64,000 bases of DNA from an uncultured Desulfuromonas sp. (GTDB lineage: Bacteria; Desulfobacterota; Desulfuromonadia; Desulfuromonadales; Desulfuromonadaceae): contig NZ_OY787469.1 of NCBI RefSeq assembly GCF_963678835.1, positions 2,418,001-2,482,000 on the forward strand, given 5' to 3'. The notes under the pieces are model-generated. The model ran no database searches. It had not been told where the DNA came from and saw only the letters and a program-made list of their open reading frames with translations. Made by a program: the position numbers and the translations under genes. This document shows, in pieces, positions 35,250 through 43,505 of the stretch (positions within the stretch are counted from its first letter, which is position 1; every line of letters begins with the position of its first letter).

Positions 35250-36581
35250 ATGATGACCCAGACTGTAATGAAAAAAACAACTCAGATATGGGATCGCGAG
35301 CATGAATGCATGTCGCGTGATGAATTAGAGGCGCTGCAACTGCAACGACTGCAGCAGACTCTTGAACGGGTCAACAGCCATGTTCCCTGTTATCAAAACA
35401 AGTTTGCCGCCCTGGGCTTGAATGTCTCGGACGTGCGCAGCTTGGAAGATTTGGCGAAGTTGCCGTTTACCACCAAGGAAGATTTGCGGCTCAATTACCC
35501 CTACGGTATGTTTGCCGTGCCGATGCGCGAGGTGGTGCGGATTCACTCCTCCTCGGGCACGACGGGCAAGCCGACTGTGGTTGGTTACACCCGCAACGAT
35601 CTGAACACTTGGACCAATCTGGCGGCACGTTTCATGACCGCTGCTGGAGTGACCCCGGATGACATTGTTCATATTGCCTTCGGCTATGGCTTATTTACCG
35701 GAGCCTTTGGGTTGCATTACGGTGCCGAAGAGATCGGTGCCTCGGTGATTCCCATCTCCAGCGGTAATACCGATAAGCAGATCATGATCATGCAGGATTA
35801 TCAGTCCAGCGCCTTGGTGTGTACCCCGTCCTATGCATTGACTCTGGCAGACCGGATGGAGAAACAGGGTATTGATCCTCACCGCCTCTCCCTTAAGGTT
35901 GGTCTGTTCGGTGGTGAGCCGTGGAGTGAGGAGATGCGCCGTGAAATCGAGAAGCGGCTGGGCGTTATCGCAACGGATAACTATGGTCTTTCCGAAGTGA
36001 TGGGGCCGGGCGTTGCCGGTGAATGTCAGCATCAATGCGGTATGCACATCTTTGAAGATCATTTTATTGCAGAAATCATCAATCCGGAAACCGGCGAAGT
36101 GCTGCCGCGCGGCGCTGCCGGCGAACTGGTTCTAACCAGTATCACCAAAGAAGCGTTTCCGATTATCCGTTATCGCACACGGGACATCACGCAGTTATCA
36201 TATGAAACCTGTGCCTGTGGTCGTACCCACGTGCGTATGGCAAAAACCATGGGACGCTCGGATGATATGCTGATCATCAAGGGGGTTAACGTCTTCCCGA
36301 CTCAGATCGAAGAAGTGTTGTTTCAGGTTGATGGCTGTGAGCCACATTACCAGCTGGTTGTTGATCGTGTCGGCACCATGGATACGCTGGAAGTGCAGGT
36401 GGAAGTCAACGAGCGAATTTTCTTTGATGAGATGCGAAAGCAGCGGGCGTTTGTCGAGCAATTGGAGAAACGATTGTTGTCGATGCTCGGAGTGGGAGCC
36501 AAAGTGAAACTGGTTGAACCGTCGAGCATGCCACGTCATGAGGGTAAGGCCAATCGTGTTATTGACCGGCGCGGTCTCTAA
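35250..36581 (+). CDS. Phenylacetate-CoA ligase family protein (PaaK-like) 2
   Basis: 443 residues. [38 protein letters not shown] and [10 protein letters not shown] give the same family motifs as in the enzyme at 33479. ATG 35250 is chosen but ATG 35253 or 35268 are possible because the SD is unclear. The N-terminal extension [17 protein letters not shown] is not in the paralogue. It probably activates a related arylacetate, giving the pathway two specificities. tRNA-Pro and its promoter follow directly. Confidence 0.92.
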   Translation: MMTQTVMKKTTQIWDREHECMSRDELEALQLQRLQQTLERVNSHVPCYQNKFAALGLNVSDVRSLEDLAKLPFTTKEDLRLNYPYGMFAVPMREVVRIHSSSGTTGKPTVVGYTRNDLNTWTNLAARFMTAAGVTPDDIVHIAFGYGLFTGAFGLHYGAEEIGASVIPISSGNTDKQIMIMQDYQSSALVCTPSYALTLADRMEKQGIDPHRLSLKVGLFGGEPWSEEMRREIEKRLGVIATDNYGLSEVMGPGVAGECQHQCGMHIFEDHFIAEIINPETGEVLPRGAAGELVLTSITKEAFPIIRYRTRDITQLSYETCACGRTHVRMAKTMGRSDDMLIIKGVNVFPTQIEEVLFQVDGCEPHYQLVVDRVGTMDTLEVQVEVNERIFFDEMRKQRAFVEQLEKRLLSMLGVGAKVKLVEPSSMPRHEGKANRVIDRRGL

Positions 36582-36604
36582 TAGAAAAAATCGAATAATT
36601 TCTC

Positions 36605-36633
36605 TTGACTTGACCCGCCAAATACTGGACAAT
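36605..36633 (+). promoter_or_regulatory. Probable promoter for tRNA-Pro
   Basis: TTGACT (36605-36610), a 17-bp spacer and GACAAT (36628-36633), 17 bp upstream of the tRNA; the distance fits a short 5' leader. Confidence 0.6.
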
Positions 36634-36649
36634 CCGCATCGTTATTCGT

Positions 36650-36728
<79 letters not shown>

Positions 36729-36740
36729 TATAATGACTGA

Positions 36741-36770
36741 GCACTCAGGAGATATCCTGAGTGCTTTTTT
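36741..36770 (+). terminator. Intrinsic terminator after tRNA-Pro
   Basis: A 10-bp perfect stem GCACTCAGGA/TCCTGAGTGC with GATA loop, followed by six T residues. Confidence 0.9.
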
Positions 36771-37027
36771 GTTTTAACCTGTTTCATTCGGAACAGGGTT
36801 TTCTCGGTTCCTTTCTTTGTCCGTCCAACCTGTTTGATTTATAGAAAAAACGCAAAACTTCGCGGTTGAAATGTGTTAGTCTATTCGCCGTAACGAGTCC
36901 GTGATATCGCGATAATCAGAGCAGTTAGGGCTTTTTTTTCGTCACTGTTCTGCTGCTGTGATGGTGTTATCCATTCAACGTTATTGATTCTATGAGTTTT
37001 TTTATTTAATTAATCTTTATGTGTGAG

Positions 37028-37044
37028 TTGGTCTGTTCTTTGCT
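37028..37044 (+). promoter_or_regulatory. Candidate sigma-54 promoter for the signalling operon
   Basis: TTGG (37028-37031) and TTGC (37040-37043) are spaced as in -24/-12 promoters (GG-N10-GC); the central part matches the consensus poorly. It ends 54 bp upstream of the response regulator ATG. The 327 bases from 36771 to 37097 otherwise hold no gene; an AT-rich stretch lies at about 36985-37020. Confidence 0.4.
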
Positions 37045-37097
37045 TCCAAAGCTTAGTGGAGTAAGGAAAACCACGCTACCGATCTAGGGAGATATTT

Positions 37098-37466
37098 ATG
37101 GCTAAAATTCTTGTTGCTGATGATAGTAAAACTGAAATGGCTTTTTTGCTCGATGCCCTTAAAGGGACCGGACATTCCATTGTGACTGCTGTTGACGGTA
37201 AAGAGGCAGAAGAAAAAGCAATGGCCGAGCCGTTCGATCTTATTATTCTCGATGTGATCATGCCCAATAAAAACGGTTTTCAGGTGTGCCGGTCTCTAAA
37301 GAAAAATCCAAAATTCAAAGATATTCCAATTATTCTGACAACGTCTAAGTCTGGCGAGAGCGACAAGTTCTGGGGGAAAAAACAAGGGGCGGATGAGTAT
37401 ATTACCAAACCCTATGAGCCTGTTGAAATTCTGATCGCAGTCAAAAAATATCTGGGAGGCGCCTAG
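37098..37466 (+). CDS. Single-domain CheY-like response regulator
   Basis: 122-residue receiver domain only. Acidic pocket D8-D9 (VADDSK), phosphorylation site D52 (LILDVIMP), T81 in ILTTSK and K104 in YITKPYEP. Lacks an output domain and so works as CheY, PilG or PilH do, by binding a partner. It begins the signalling operon, with GGGAG upstream, and overlaps by one base the GTG of the next gene. Its partner kinase is probably CheA at 41215. Confidence 0.92.
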   Translation: MAKILVADDSKTEMAFLLDALKGTGHSIVTAVDGKEAEEKAMAEPFDLIILDVIMPNKNGFQVCRSLKKNPKFKDIPIILTTSKSGESDKFWGKKQGADEYITKPYEPVEILIAVKKYLGGA

Positions 37467-37993
37467 TGGATCTGGCTTCGGTCTTCAGAAAGTTTGCCGC
37501 TGAGGGTACCGGCCAACTTGCCTTGAAATTTGCCGATACGACCCATCTGTGCAAAATCTCCATTGAAAATGGAGAAGCGGTTTATATCAAACTCGGAACC
37601 CTGTCTCCAGAAGAAACTTTGGCTGAGATCGCTGGTAAAGAGTTGATTGAAGCCAACTTTATTAAGGGGTTTTCTCCTCGCAAACGGTTGGAATCTCCGA
37701 TTACTGCACAGCTGGTCGGTGAAGAAAGTGGTGACGTTTCCAGTAACGTTTCCAGTGAAACACGTCACATTGTCACCAGTTCCATTCCGGGTGATGTCGT
37801 GTTGCGCCTGATGAATGATTATATCGATATTGTCGGACCTCTTGGGGTCGTCATCGTTGAGAAATTCATCAAAACGACCGGATATGTTCGTGGTGAAGCC
37901 ATTGACGCCGCAATTTACACCGCACTTCTAGAGCAGTTACTGATTGATATCCCCGAATCGATGCGTGAGGAATTTCAATCAAATCATTCTTAA
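37466..37993 (+). CDS. PATAN/DUF4388-like uncharacterised signalling protein
   Basis: 175 residues from GTG 37466. The first 80 residues resemble the PATAN/DUF4388 domain (GTGQLALKFADTTHLCKISI, EAVYIKLGTLSPEETLAEI), as in the receiver-PATAN regulator at 38960. A Ser/Thr/Val-rich linker (ESGDVSSNVSSETRHIV) follows, then a helical end with DIVGPLGVVIVEKF. No catalytic motif is seen. It probably works as a binding adaptor of the chemosensory operon. Family assignment is tentative. Confidence 0.6.
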   Translation: MDLASVFRKFAAEGTGQLALKFADTTHLCKISIENGEAVYIKLGTLSPEETLAEIAGKELIEANFIKGFSPRKRLESPITAQLVGEESGDVSSNVSSETRHIVTSSIPGDVVLRLMNDYIDIVGPLGVVIVEKFIKTTGYVRGEAIDAAIYTALLEQLLIDIPESMREEFQSNHS

Positions 37994-38041
37994 ATTTGTA
38001 TTTTAAGCTGTTGTGACAGTTGCAACTTTTGGGAGGGAACT

Positions 38042-38923
38042 ATGCTGAAGAATATGTCCATTCGTAAGCGTGTTGTTGTCATGCTTGCTATTGTCTATCT
38101 GGTTTCGCTTGTCCTGGCGATCGCCGGTGGTGCTTACGTGCTACGAAAAGATGCGATCCGTGAAGCCCAGGAAAAAACAGATCTGTTTGCTGCGGTGATG
38201 TCCAGCTCTGCCCGTTATCTGCATAACGTGATCCGTCCCAAAGCCGAAGAGTTGGTTCCCGAAGACGCCTACTTTCCTGAAAGCGGGGTTGGCGTGTTGA
38301 TGCTTACCGAGGTTGCCCGCTATATTCAGGAAGAATATCCCGAGTATATTTTCCGTTTTGCTTCGCCCAATCCTCTCAATCCTGAAAGTCTTGCCAGTGA
38401 ATTGGAAGAGAACGTCATTATGGGTTTTGAAGATGGCGAGTACTCAGAGTGGAAAGGTTTTGCCGACCGTGACGGGACCAGTTTTTATGCCGTTGCCAAG
38501 CCGTTGATTGCCGGTTCCGACTGTATCTCCTGCCACGATGTTCCTGAGGTGGCACATCCCAGCCAGGTTGAGAAATACGGTTCCCATTCCGGTTACGGTT
38601 ACCTCGAGGGAGATGTTGTCGGTGCGCGGTTCATCTATGTTCCTTTGGAAGCCGTTCGTGATCAGGCGATTACCCGTATCGGCTATTTTTCTGCCGCCTT
38701 CAGTATTTTCTTCCTTTTGGTTTTGTTTGCCGTCGACCGTTTCATTGTCGGCAGTGTTGTTCGTCCCATCGAACATATCGTTGATGTTTCTGAAGATATC
38801 AGTCGCGGAAAACTTGATCGCGAGTTTGAAGTCAAAACCAATGACGAGATTAAACTTCTTGCCGATGCATTTGATCGGATGAAGGTATCTTTAGCTAAAG
38901 CGATGGATATTCTTCGTCAGTAA
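38042..38923 (+). CDS. Heme c-binding membrane sensor with HAMP domain (DUF3365-like)
   Basis: 293 residues. TM1 at about 11-33, a periplasmic Tll0287/DUF3365-like domain with a single heme c site C161-I-S-C164-H165 (SDCISCHDVP), TM2 at about 214-234 and a HAMP domain (VVRPIEHIVDVSEDISRGKL) to the end. No kinase, methyl-accepting or other output domain follows. It probably senses redox state or a small ligand at the heme and signals through HAMP to partner proteins such as the MCP at 43506. An SD GGGAGG precedes ATG 38042. Confidence 0.87.
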   Translation: MLKNMSIRKRVVVMLAIVYLVSLVLAIAGGAYVLRKDAIREAQEKTDLFAAVMSSSARYLHNVIRPKAEELVPEDAYFPESGVGVLMLTEVARYIQEEYPEYIFRFASPNPLNPESLASELEENVIMGFEDGEYSEWKGFADRDGTSFYAVAKPLIAGSDCISCHDVPEVAHPSQVEKYGSHSGYGYLEGDVVGARFIYVPLEAVRDQAITRIGYFSAAFSIFFLLVLFAVDRFIVGSVVRPIEHIVDVSEDISRGKLDREFEVKTNDEIKLLADAFDRMKVSLAKAMDILRQ

Positions 38924-38959
38924 TTTTTCTACGATTTACAGAAGCAAGGAGCGATAAAT

Positions 38960-40285
38960 ATGTCTGTTGAAGATAAAAAAACGATTCTCGTTGTCGATGA
39001 TTCTCCCACGGTTCGTCGTCTGGTCGAGCTGGTCCTTACGCAAAACGGTTATGAAGTTTTGAGTGCCGAGGATGGCGAAAAAGGCTTGGAGATGGCAAGG
39101 CAGCACCTGCCTTCTGTGGTTCTGGTTGATTTCGTCATGCCCAAGATGAATGGGCATATGTTCTGTAAAATGTTACGGGAAGACGATAATCTTAAAGATG
39201 TTCCCGTCATTCTGATTTCATCGAAAAGCGAGGTTGTTGGCCACGCCTTTGAAGCCAGTTTTGGCATTGTTCATTATTTTACCAAGCCGTTTGAGCCGGA
39301 AGATCTGGTGGCCAAGATCCGAGAAGTCAGTGCTGAAGTCAGCGGTGAGTCTGTCGCCGAACAGAGGGGGGAACCTGCTGTTGAGTCGCCATCAGCACAA
39401 TCTGGCTCGTTAAGTGGACTCAGTGGGGCGCCGGAAGATATTGATAAATTACTTGATTCTCTCAACGACCGCTTTGACAAGGTGGTGAGACGTTATTTCC
39501 AGAAAGATTTTCCGGTTCTGATGAAAAACGTGATGTCTGACACCTTGAAAGAGACAGGTCTGATTAAACACCAGACGTTGATTCTCTCCGGGGATCTGAC
39601 GCGTATGGACCTTCCGGAGCTGTTGACGTTTTGTGCCAATACCCGCCAAAGTGGTCGGCTGTCGATTTTTTCCAATGACACTTTTGCTGAAATTTTTATC
39701 GATAACGGCAAATTTGTTTTTGCCACGGCCAGCCAGAAGGGCAAACACCGCTTTTTGACCGATCTGATCTGCCAGGATAATCGCTTTAGTTGTGACATGC
39801 TGGGCCTACAGCGTGTTGTTGAGGAAGCGCGTCAAAATAATTTGCCCATCGGTCGTGCTTTGGTTGAGAAAGAACTGATCAGTGAAGATGATCTGATGTA
39901 TTACTTGCGCCAGCATGCTCAGGATGCTCTCAATACGGCGATCAACACCCATAGTGGCAATTTTTTTCTGGAAAAAGACGACCTGCCTTTCAATCTTGAA
40001 GATATCAGTTTCCGCATCCCTATGTATCAGGTTCTTCTCGAAGGGGTACGTGAGCGGTTCTTGCGCAATGAATTCACCAGGGATGATCTTGTTGTGACCC
40101 GTTTGCCCCTCTGTCTTGAAGCGGCTCAAGAGGGGCTGCTCAGTGAAGAAGAGCAGTCGCTGACCTTGGTGCTGGATGGGACGAAAACCCTTGGTCAGGT
40201 CTGTGAAGAGAGCACGCTCGACGATGAAATGGTGCGCAAAAGTTGTCAGATTTTGTATCAGGCCGGATTGGCTTCAGCGCGATAG
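38960..40285 (+). CDS. Response regulator with REC and DUF4388 (PATAN) domains
   Basis: 441 residues. Receiver domain at 1-125 with D13-D14 (VVDDSP), phosphoacceptor D57 (VLVDFVMP) and K near 112 (YFTKPFEP). A low-complexity Ser/Glu-rich linker (about 127-155) is followed by a helical stretch and the PATAN domain at about 205-290 (SGDLTRMDLPELLTFCANTR, SGRLSIFSNDTFAEIFIDNG), then a second, DUF4388-associated region. The output acts by protein-protein contact. It starts after AAGCAAGGAG and fits the operon as a second CheY-type output. Confidence 0.88.
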   Translation: MSVEDKKTILVVDDSPTVRRLVELVLTQNGYEVLSAEDGEKGLEMARQHLPSVVLVDFVMPKMNGHMFCKMLREDDNLKDVPVILISSKSEVVGHAFEASFGIVHYFTKPFEPEDLVAKIREVSAEVSGESVAEQRGEPAVESPSAQSGSLSGLSGAPEDIDKLLDSLNDRFDKVVRRYFQKDFPVLMKNVMSDTLKETGLIKHQTLILSGDLTRMDLPELLTFCANTRQSGRLSIFSNDTFAEIFIDNGKFVFATASQKGKHRFLTDLICQDNRFSCDMLGLQRVVEEARQNNLPIGRALVEKELISEDDLMYYLRQHAQDALNTAINTHSGNFFLEKDDLPFNLEDISFRIPMYQVLLEGVRERFLRNEFTRDDLVVTRLPLCLEAAQEGLLSEEEQSLTLVLDGTKTLGQVCEESTLDDEMVRKSCQILYQAGLASAR

Positions 40286-40392
40286 AAATCTGTTGGTCAT
40301 TTTGTAACAAGAACCTCGCGATATTTCTTGTAATGTTCCATGCGCCTCTTTGCATGAGGTGTCGGATGTGCTCATATAAATGAGGGGTTTTG

Positions 40393-41214
40393 ATGTCTGA
40401 TTATCAGGATAGTTTGCTGCCAATTTTTATTGAGGAAACCGAAGAAGGATTGGCGCTTATCCATAAATTACTGTCTGCTTGGGAGGACGATGCTATTGAT
40501 GCTGACATCCTTGAAGACGCCCGGCGGGCAGCTCATACCATTAAAGGAACGGCCGGGCTGGTCAAACGTACCCGTTCCAGTGATACGGCAAAAAGTCTCG
40601 AAAATTTTCTTGATCACTTCAATGATTCGGGATTGTCGCTCAGCGAGTCCGACGTACAGCAGGTCCGCCAGTGGTATGAAAAACTTCAAGAACTGCTTGA
40701 TTGTGCCAAAAGAGGGACGCCGGAACCGGAAGAGCAGGAGTTTGGTGAGTTTACCGAAGGGGCAAACAGCCTGATTGAGGATCAGGGCAGTGACTTGATC
40801 AATGATTTTGCCTTGCCCTTTATGATGAAGCTGCATCAGGCAACTGAAGATGAGCAGGAGGCTGTCAAACCGGTCTGTTGCCGGTTTTACCTTGGTGGTC
40901 GTCAGTATTTTATTGCGGTTGAACATGTTCTCGAGATTTCAGAATCGCTGCCGATCACTTACCTTCCTTATGGCCCCAACTACATTGTCGGTTTGATCAA
41001 TCAGCGCGGCAACGTGATTCCGGTGATCGATCTATCCGCTCTGGAACAGCGTGACGTGGTATTGCCGAAAAACTTCTTTCTGGTGATTGCCGGTCAGGAG
41101 AGTGATCAAGTCGCATTTATCAGCGATACGTTACCTAACCTGAATCTCAAAACGGCCGGCCATGAAATTGATGTTGTTGCATTTATTGATGAACACCGTG
41201 TGAAGGTTTCATAG
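40393..41214 (+). CDS. Hpt-CheW fusion protein
   Basis: 273 residues from ATG 40393. An N-terminal Hpt domain has the phosphorylatable His48 in RRAAHTIKGTAGLVKR, then a linker rich in Glu (ETDEDEQEAV-like) and a CheW domain from about residue 160: VCCRFYLGGRQYFIAVEHVL, LPYGPNYIVGLINQRGNVIP. A fused Hpt-CheW is unusual. It may both scaffold the MCP-CheA array and act as a phosphate relay or sink for the CheA-REC hybrid. It ends 1 bp before cheA. Confidence 0.88.
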   Translation: MSDYQDSLLPIFIEETEEGLALIHKLLSAWEDDAIDADILEDARRAAHTIKGTAGLVKRTRSSDTAKSLENFLDHFNDSGLSLSESDVQQVRQWYEKLQELLDCAKRGTPEPEEQEFGEFTEGANSLIEDQGSDLINDFALPFMMKLHQATEDEQEAVKPVCCRFYLGGRQYFIAVEHVLEISESLPITYLPYGPNYIVGLINQRGNVIPVIDLSALEQRDVVLPKNFFLVIAGQESDQVAFISDTLPNLNLKTAGHEIDVVAFIDEHRVKVS

Positions 41215-43464
41215 ATGGCTATTTCTGAGTCTGCAAAAAGTATTTTCTTCGAAGAAGCTGACGAGCATTTAACAATTCTCGAATCGGGACTGCTCGAAAT
41301 GGAACAGCGTGGAGCGCAACAGGTCGAAGCCTCTCTGGTGGATAAGCTGTTCCGTTCTGCCCACACGCTCAAAGGAGCTTCAGCGCTACTTAAGTTTAAT
41401 TCCATCAGCGAAATTTCTCACGAACTGGAAAATCTTCTGGAAAATTTCAAAGCGGGCAGTGTAGTCCCTTCCGATCTGCTGCTTGATGTGATGCTGGCAT
41501 CTCTTGACAGTATGCGCACTATGCTGAAGATGACTCATTTGCCTGATTATCGTGAAACTGCAGCTGCGTCCGCCGAAAGAGCGTGTCGATCCCTGCAGGC
41601 CGCCCAGGCTGGCGACTATGAAGAAGTCGCCATTGCTGAATTGGAGGAGGCTCCGGCGCAGCAGTTAAGCAACAGCGTGAAGGTTGGTGTTGATAAGATT
41701 GATCAGATGATGAATCTTCTTGGTGAAATGACCATCACCAAGACTCATCTTCTTGAACAGCTTGGCTCTGTTGAGGCCATGAAAGAGGAAATTGATTTTG
41801 CGCGGGAGCGCCTGTTGCGCGAAGTTACGGCCTTTTCTGAACGGTATGAGTACACCAACCCGGAAGAAAAAGGGGATGAGGGCAGCTCCGAAACAACGAT
41901 CTCTGATTTTGATGAGCTGGAGTTTGACCGCTATGATGAATTAAATCTTTTCTCGCGCAAGCTGCAGGAGATCAGTAATGACATCAACGAAGCGGTGATT
42001 TCAATCCGTAGTTTTTTCGGTCAGGTCAGTGTTGATGTTGAAGCGATTGACCGGATGACCTCGGAGATGAAAGAGCGCATTTCTGAAATTCGCACCTTGC
42101 CGGTTGATCATCTCTATCAGCGTTTTCGCCGTTCAATGCGCAATCTCTCCAAAGATAACAATAAACAAGTGGATCTCGTTCTCGAGGGGGGCGATACCCG
42201 CTTGGGACGTACGATCATCGATGGTCTTTTCGATCCACTTCTGCATGTTTTGCGTAATGCCGTTGCTCATGGCCTGGAGACCCCTGAAGAGCGTAAATCG
42301 TTGGGTAAACCAACGACGGGAACGATCAAAATCTCTACTCGTCGGAGTGGCTCAACGGCGACCATTACCATTTCTGATGATGGTCGGGGAATTCAGGTGG
42401 AAAAAGTGCGCTCCAAGGCCATTCGATTGGGATGGGTTACCGAAGAGGATAAACTGGATCGCAAGGATCTGATAGACCTGATTTTCCGTCCCGGCTTCAG
42501 CACCAAGGAGGAAGCGGATGACACGTCCGGTCGTGGCGTAGGTATGGATGTGGTTCTTGATCGCCTGTCGGCGTTGAATGGAACCGTTGATGTGCGTACG
42601 ACTGCCGGGGAGGGGACGGAGTTTGTTTTGCAGATTCCACTGTCTTTGATCATTATCAATGTCATTCAGTTTCGTCTCGGTAATCAGTTTTTTATCCTTC
42701 CGTCAGCCTTGATTGAGGAGATTCAAGAAGTTACCAGTCTTGAGATTGTTGATAGTCAGGTTGTTCGTCAGGATGAAAGTTATCAGGTTGTTGATCTGAG
42801 CCAGCGCTTCCATATTCCTGTAACCGATGCGTCACGACAGAGTGTGTTGTTTGTTCGCACCTTGGGATCGCGACTTGGGTTGATGGTCGAAGAGATTATC
42901 AGTCAGGAAGATACCGTTATTCGTCCTTTTGGTACCATGTTGGCGGAAATGCCATGTTTTTCCGGAACCAGTGTTTCCGGTGGTGGGGATGTGCGGCTGG
43001 CTATTAACCCGACACGATTGTCACAGGTCCTTGAAAGCGCCCAGAGTATTGACGTTCCTGAACCCGTCGAAAGTGTTGGAGCGAAATCAGCATCAGCACG
43101 TGTCCTGGTCGTCGACGATTCACTGAGTATCCGTAAATATGCGTCAATGATTCTTGAGGCCCATGGCGTTGAGGTTCTGCTGGCAACCAATGGGCATGAA
43201 GCTCTTGAAGTCCTGGAAGATGAAAAGGTCGATATGATTCTGACAGACCTCGAAATGCCGGTAATGCATGGCTATGAGCTGCTCAGTGAACTCAGTCGTC
43301 GTGAAAACCTGTGTATGATACCAACGGTTGTTATTACATCGCGTTCTGGTGGAAATCATCAGGAAAAGGCTTTTAAATTAGGTGCTTCAGACTATCTTGT
43401 TAAACCATTCGACGAAGAATCTCTGATTCGCATGATTCGCGAATACACTCTTTGTTCGATTTAA
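41215..43464 (+). CDS. CheA-type hybrid histidine kinase with C-terminal receiver
   Basis: 749 residues. P1/Hpt domain with His50 (RSAHTLKGASALLK), a dimerisation region (about 170-320), a HATPase domain (HVLRNAVAHGLETPEER N-box, DDGRGIQ, GFSTKEEADDTSGRGVGMDV), a CheW-like P5 domain (about 480-600) and a C-terminal receiver (VLVVDDSLSIRKYAS with MILTDLEMPVMHG and YLVKPFDEE). This is the core kinase of the operon. No CheR, CheB, CheC or CheX is visible in the window, which is unusual for an adapting system. Confidence 0.94.
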   Translation: MAISESAKSIFFEEADEHLTILESGLLEMEQRGAQQVEASLVDKLFRSAHTLKGASALLKFNSISEISHELENLLENFKAGSVVPSDLLLDVMLASLDSMRTMLKMTHLPDYRETAAASAERACRSLQAAQAGDYEEVAIAELEEAPAQQLSNSVKVGVDKIDQMMNLLGEMTITKTHLLEQLGSVEAMKEEIDFARERLLREVTAFSERYEYTNPEEKGDEGSSETTISDFDELEFDRYDELNLFSRKLQEISNDINEAVISIRSFFGQVSVDVEAIDRMTSEMKERISEIRTLPVDHLYQRFRRSMRNLSKDNNKQVDLVLEGGDTRLGRTIIDGLFDPLLHVLRNAVAHGLETPEERKSLGKPTTGTIKISTRRSGSTATITISDDGRGIQVEKVRSKAIRLGWVTEEDKLDRKDLIDLIFRPGFSTKEEADDTSGRGVGMDVVLDRLSALNGTVDVRTTAGEGTEFVLQIPLSLIIINVIQFRLGNQFFILPSALIEEIQEVTSLEIVDSQVVRQDESYQVVDLSQRFHIPVTDASRQSVLFVRTLGSRLGLMVEEIISQEDTVIRPFGTMLAEMPCFSGTSVSGGGDVRLAINPTRLSQVLESAQSIDVPEPVESVGAKSASARVLVVDDSLSIRKYASMILEAHGVEVLLATNGHEALEVLEDEKVDMILTDLEMPVMHGYELLSELSRRENLCMIPTVVITSRSGGNHQEKAFKLGASDYLVKPFDEESLIRMIREYTLCSI

Positions 43465-43505
43465 GGTTGTGTTGTTTTTGATTTCTAAAGGGAGGCCGTT
43501 TCATT

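Noticed and set aside
37040-37097. Possible GEMM (cyclic di-GMP) riboswitch before the response regulator
   Set aside because: Fragments such as CCAAAGC and GCTACCGA are reminiscent, but the first aptamer half is missing and pairing is weak.
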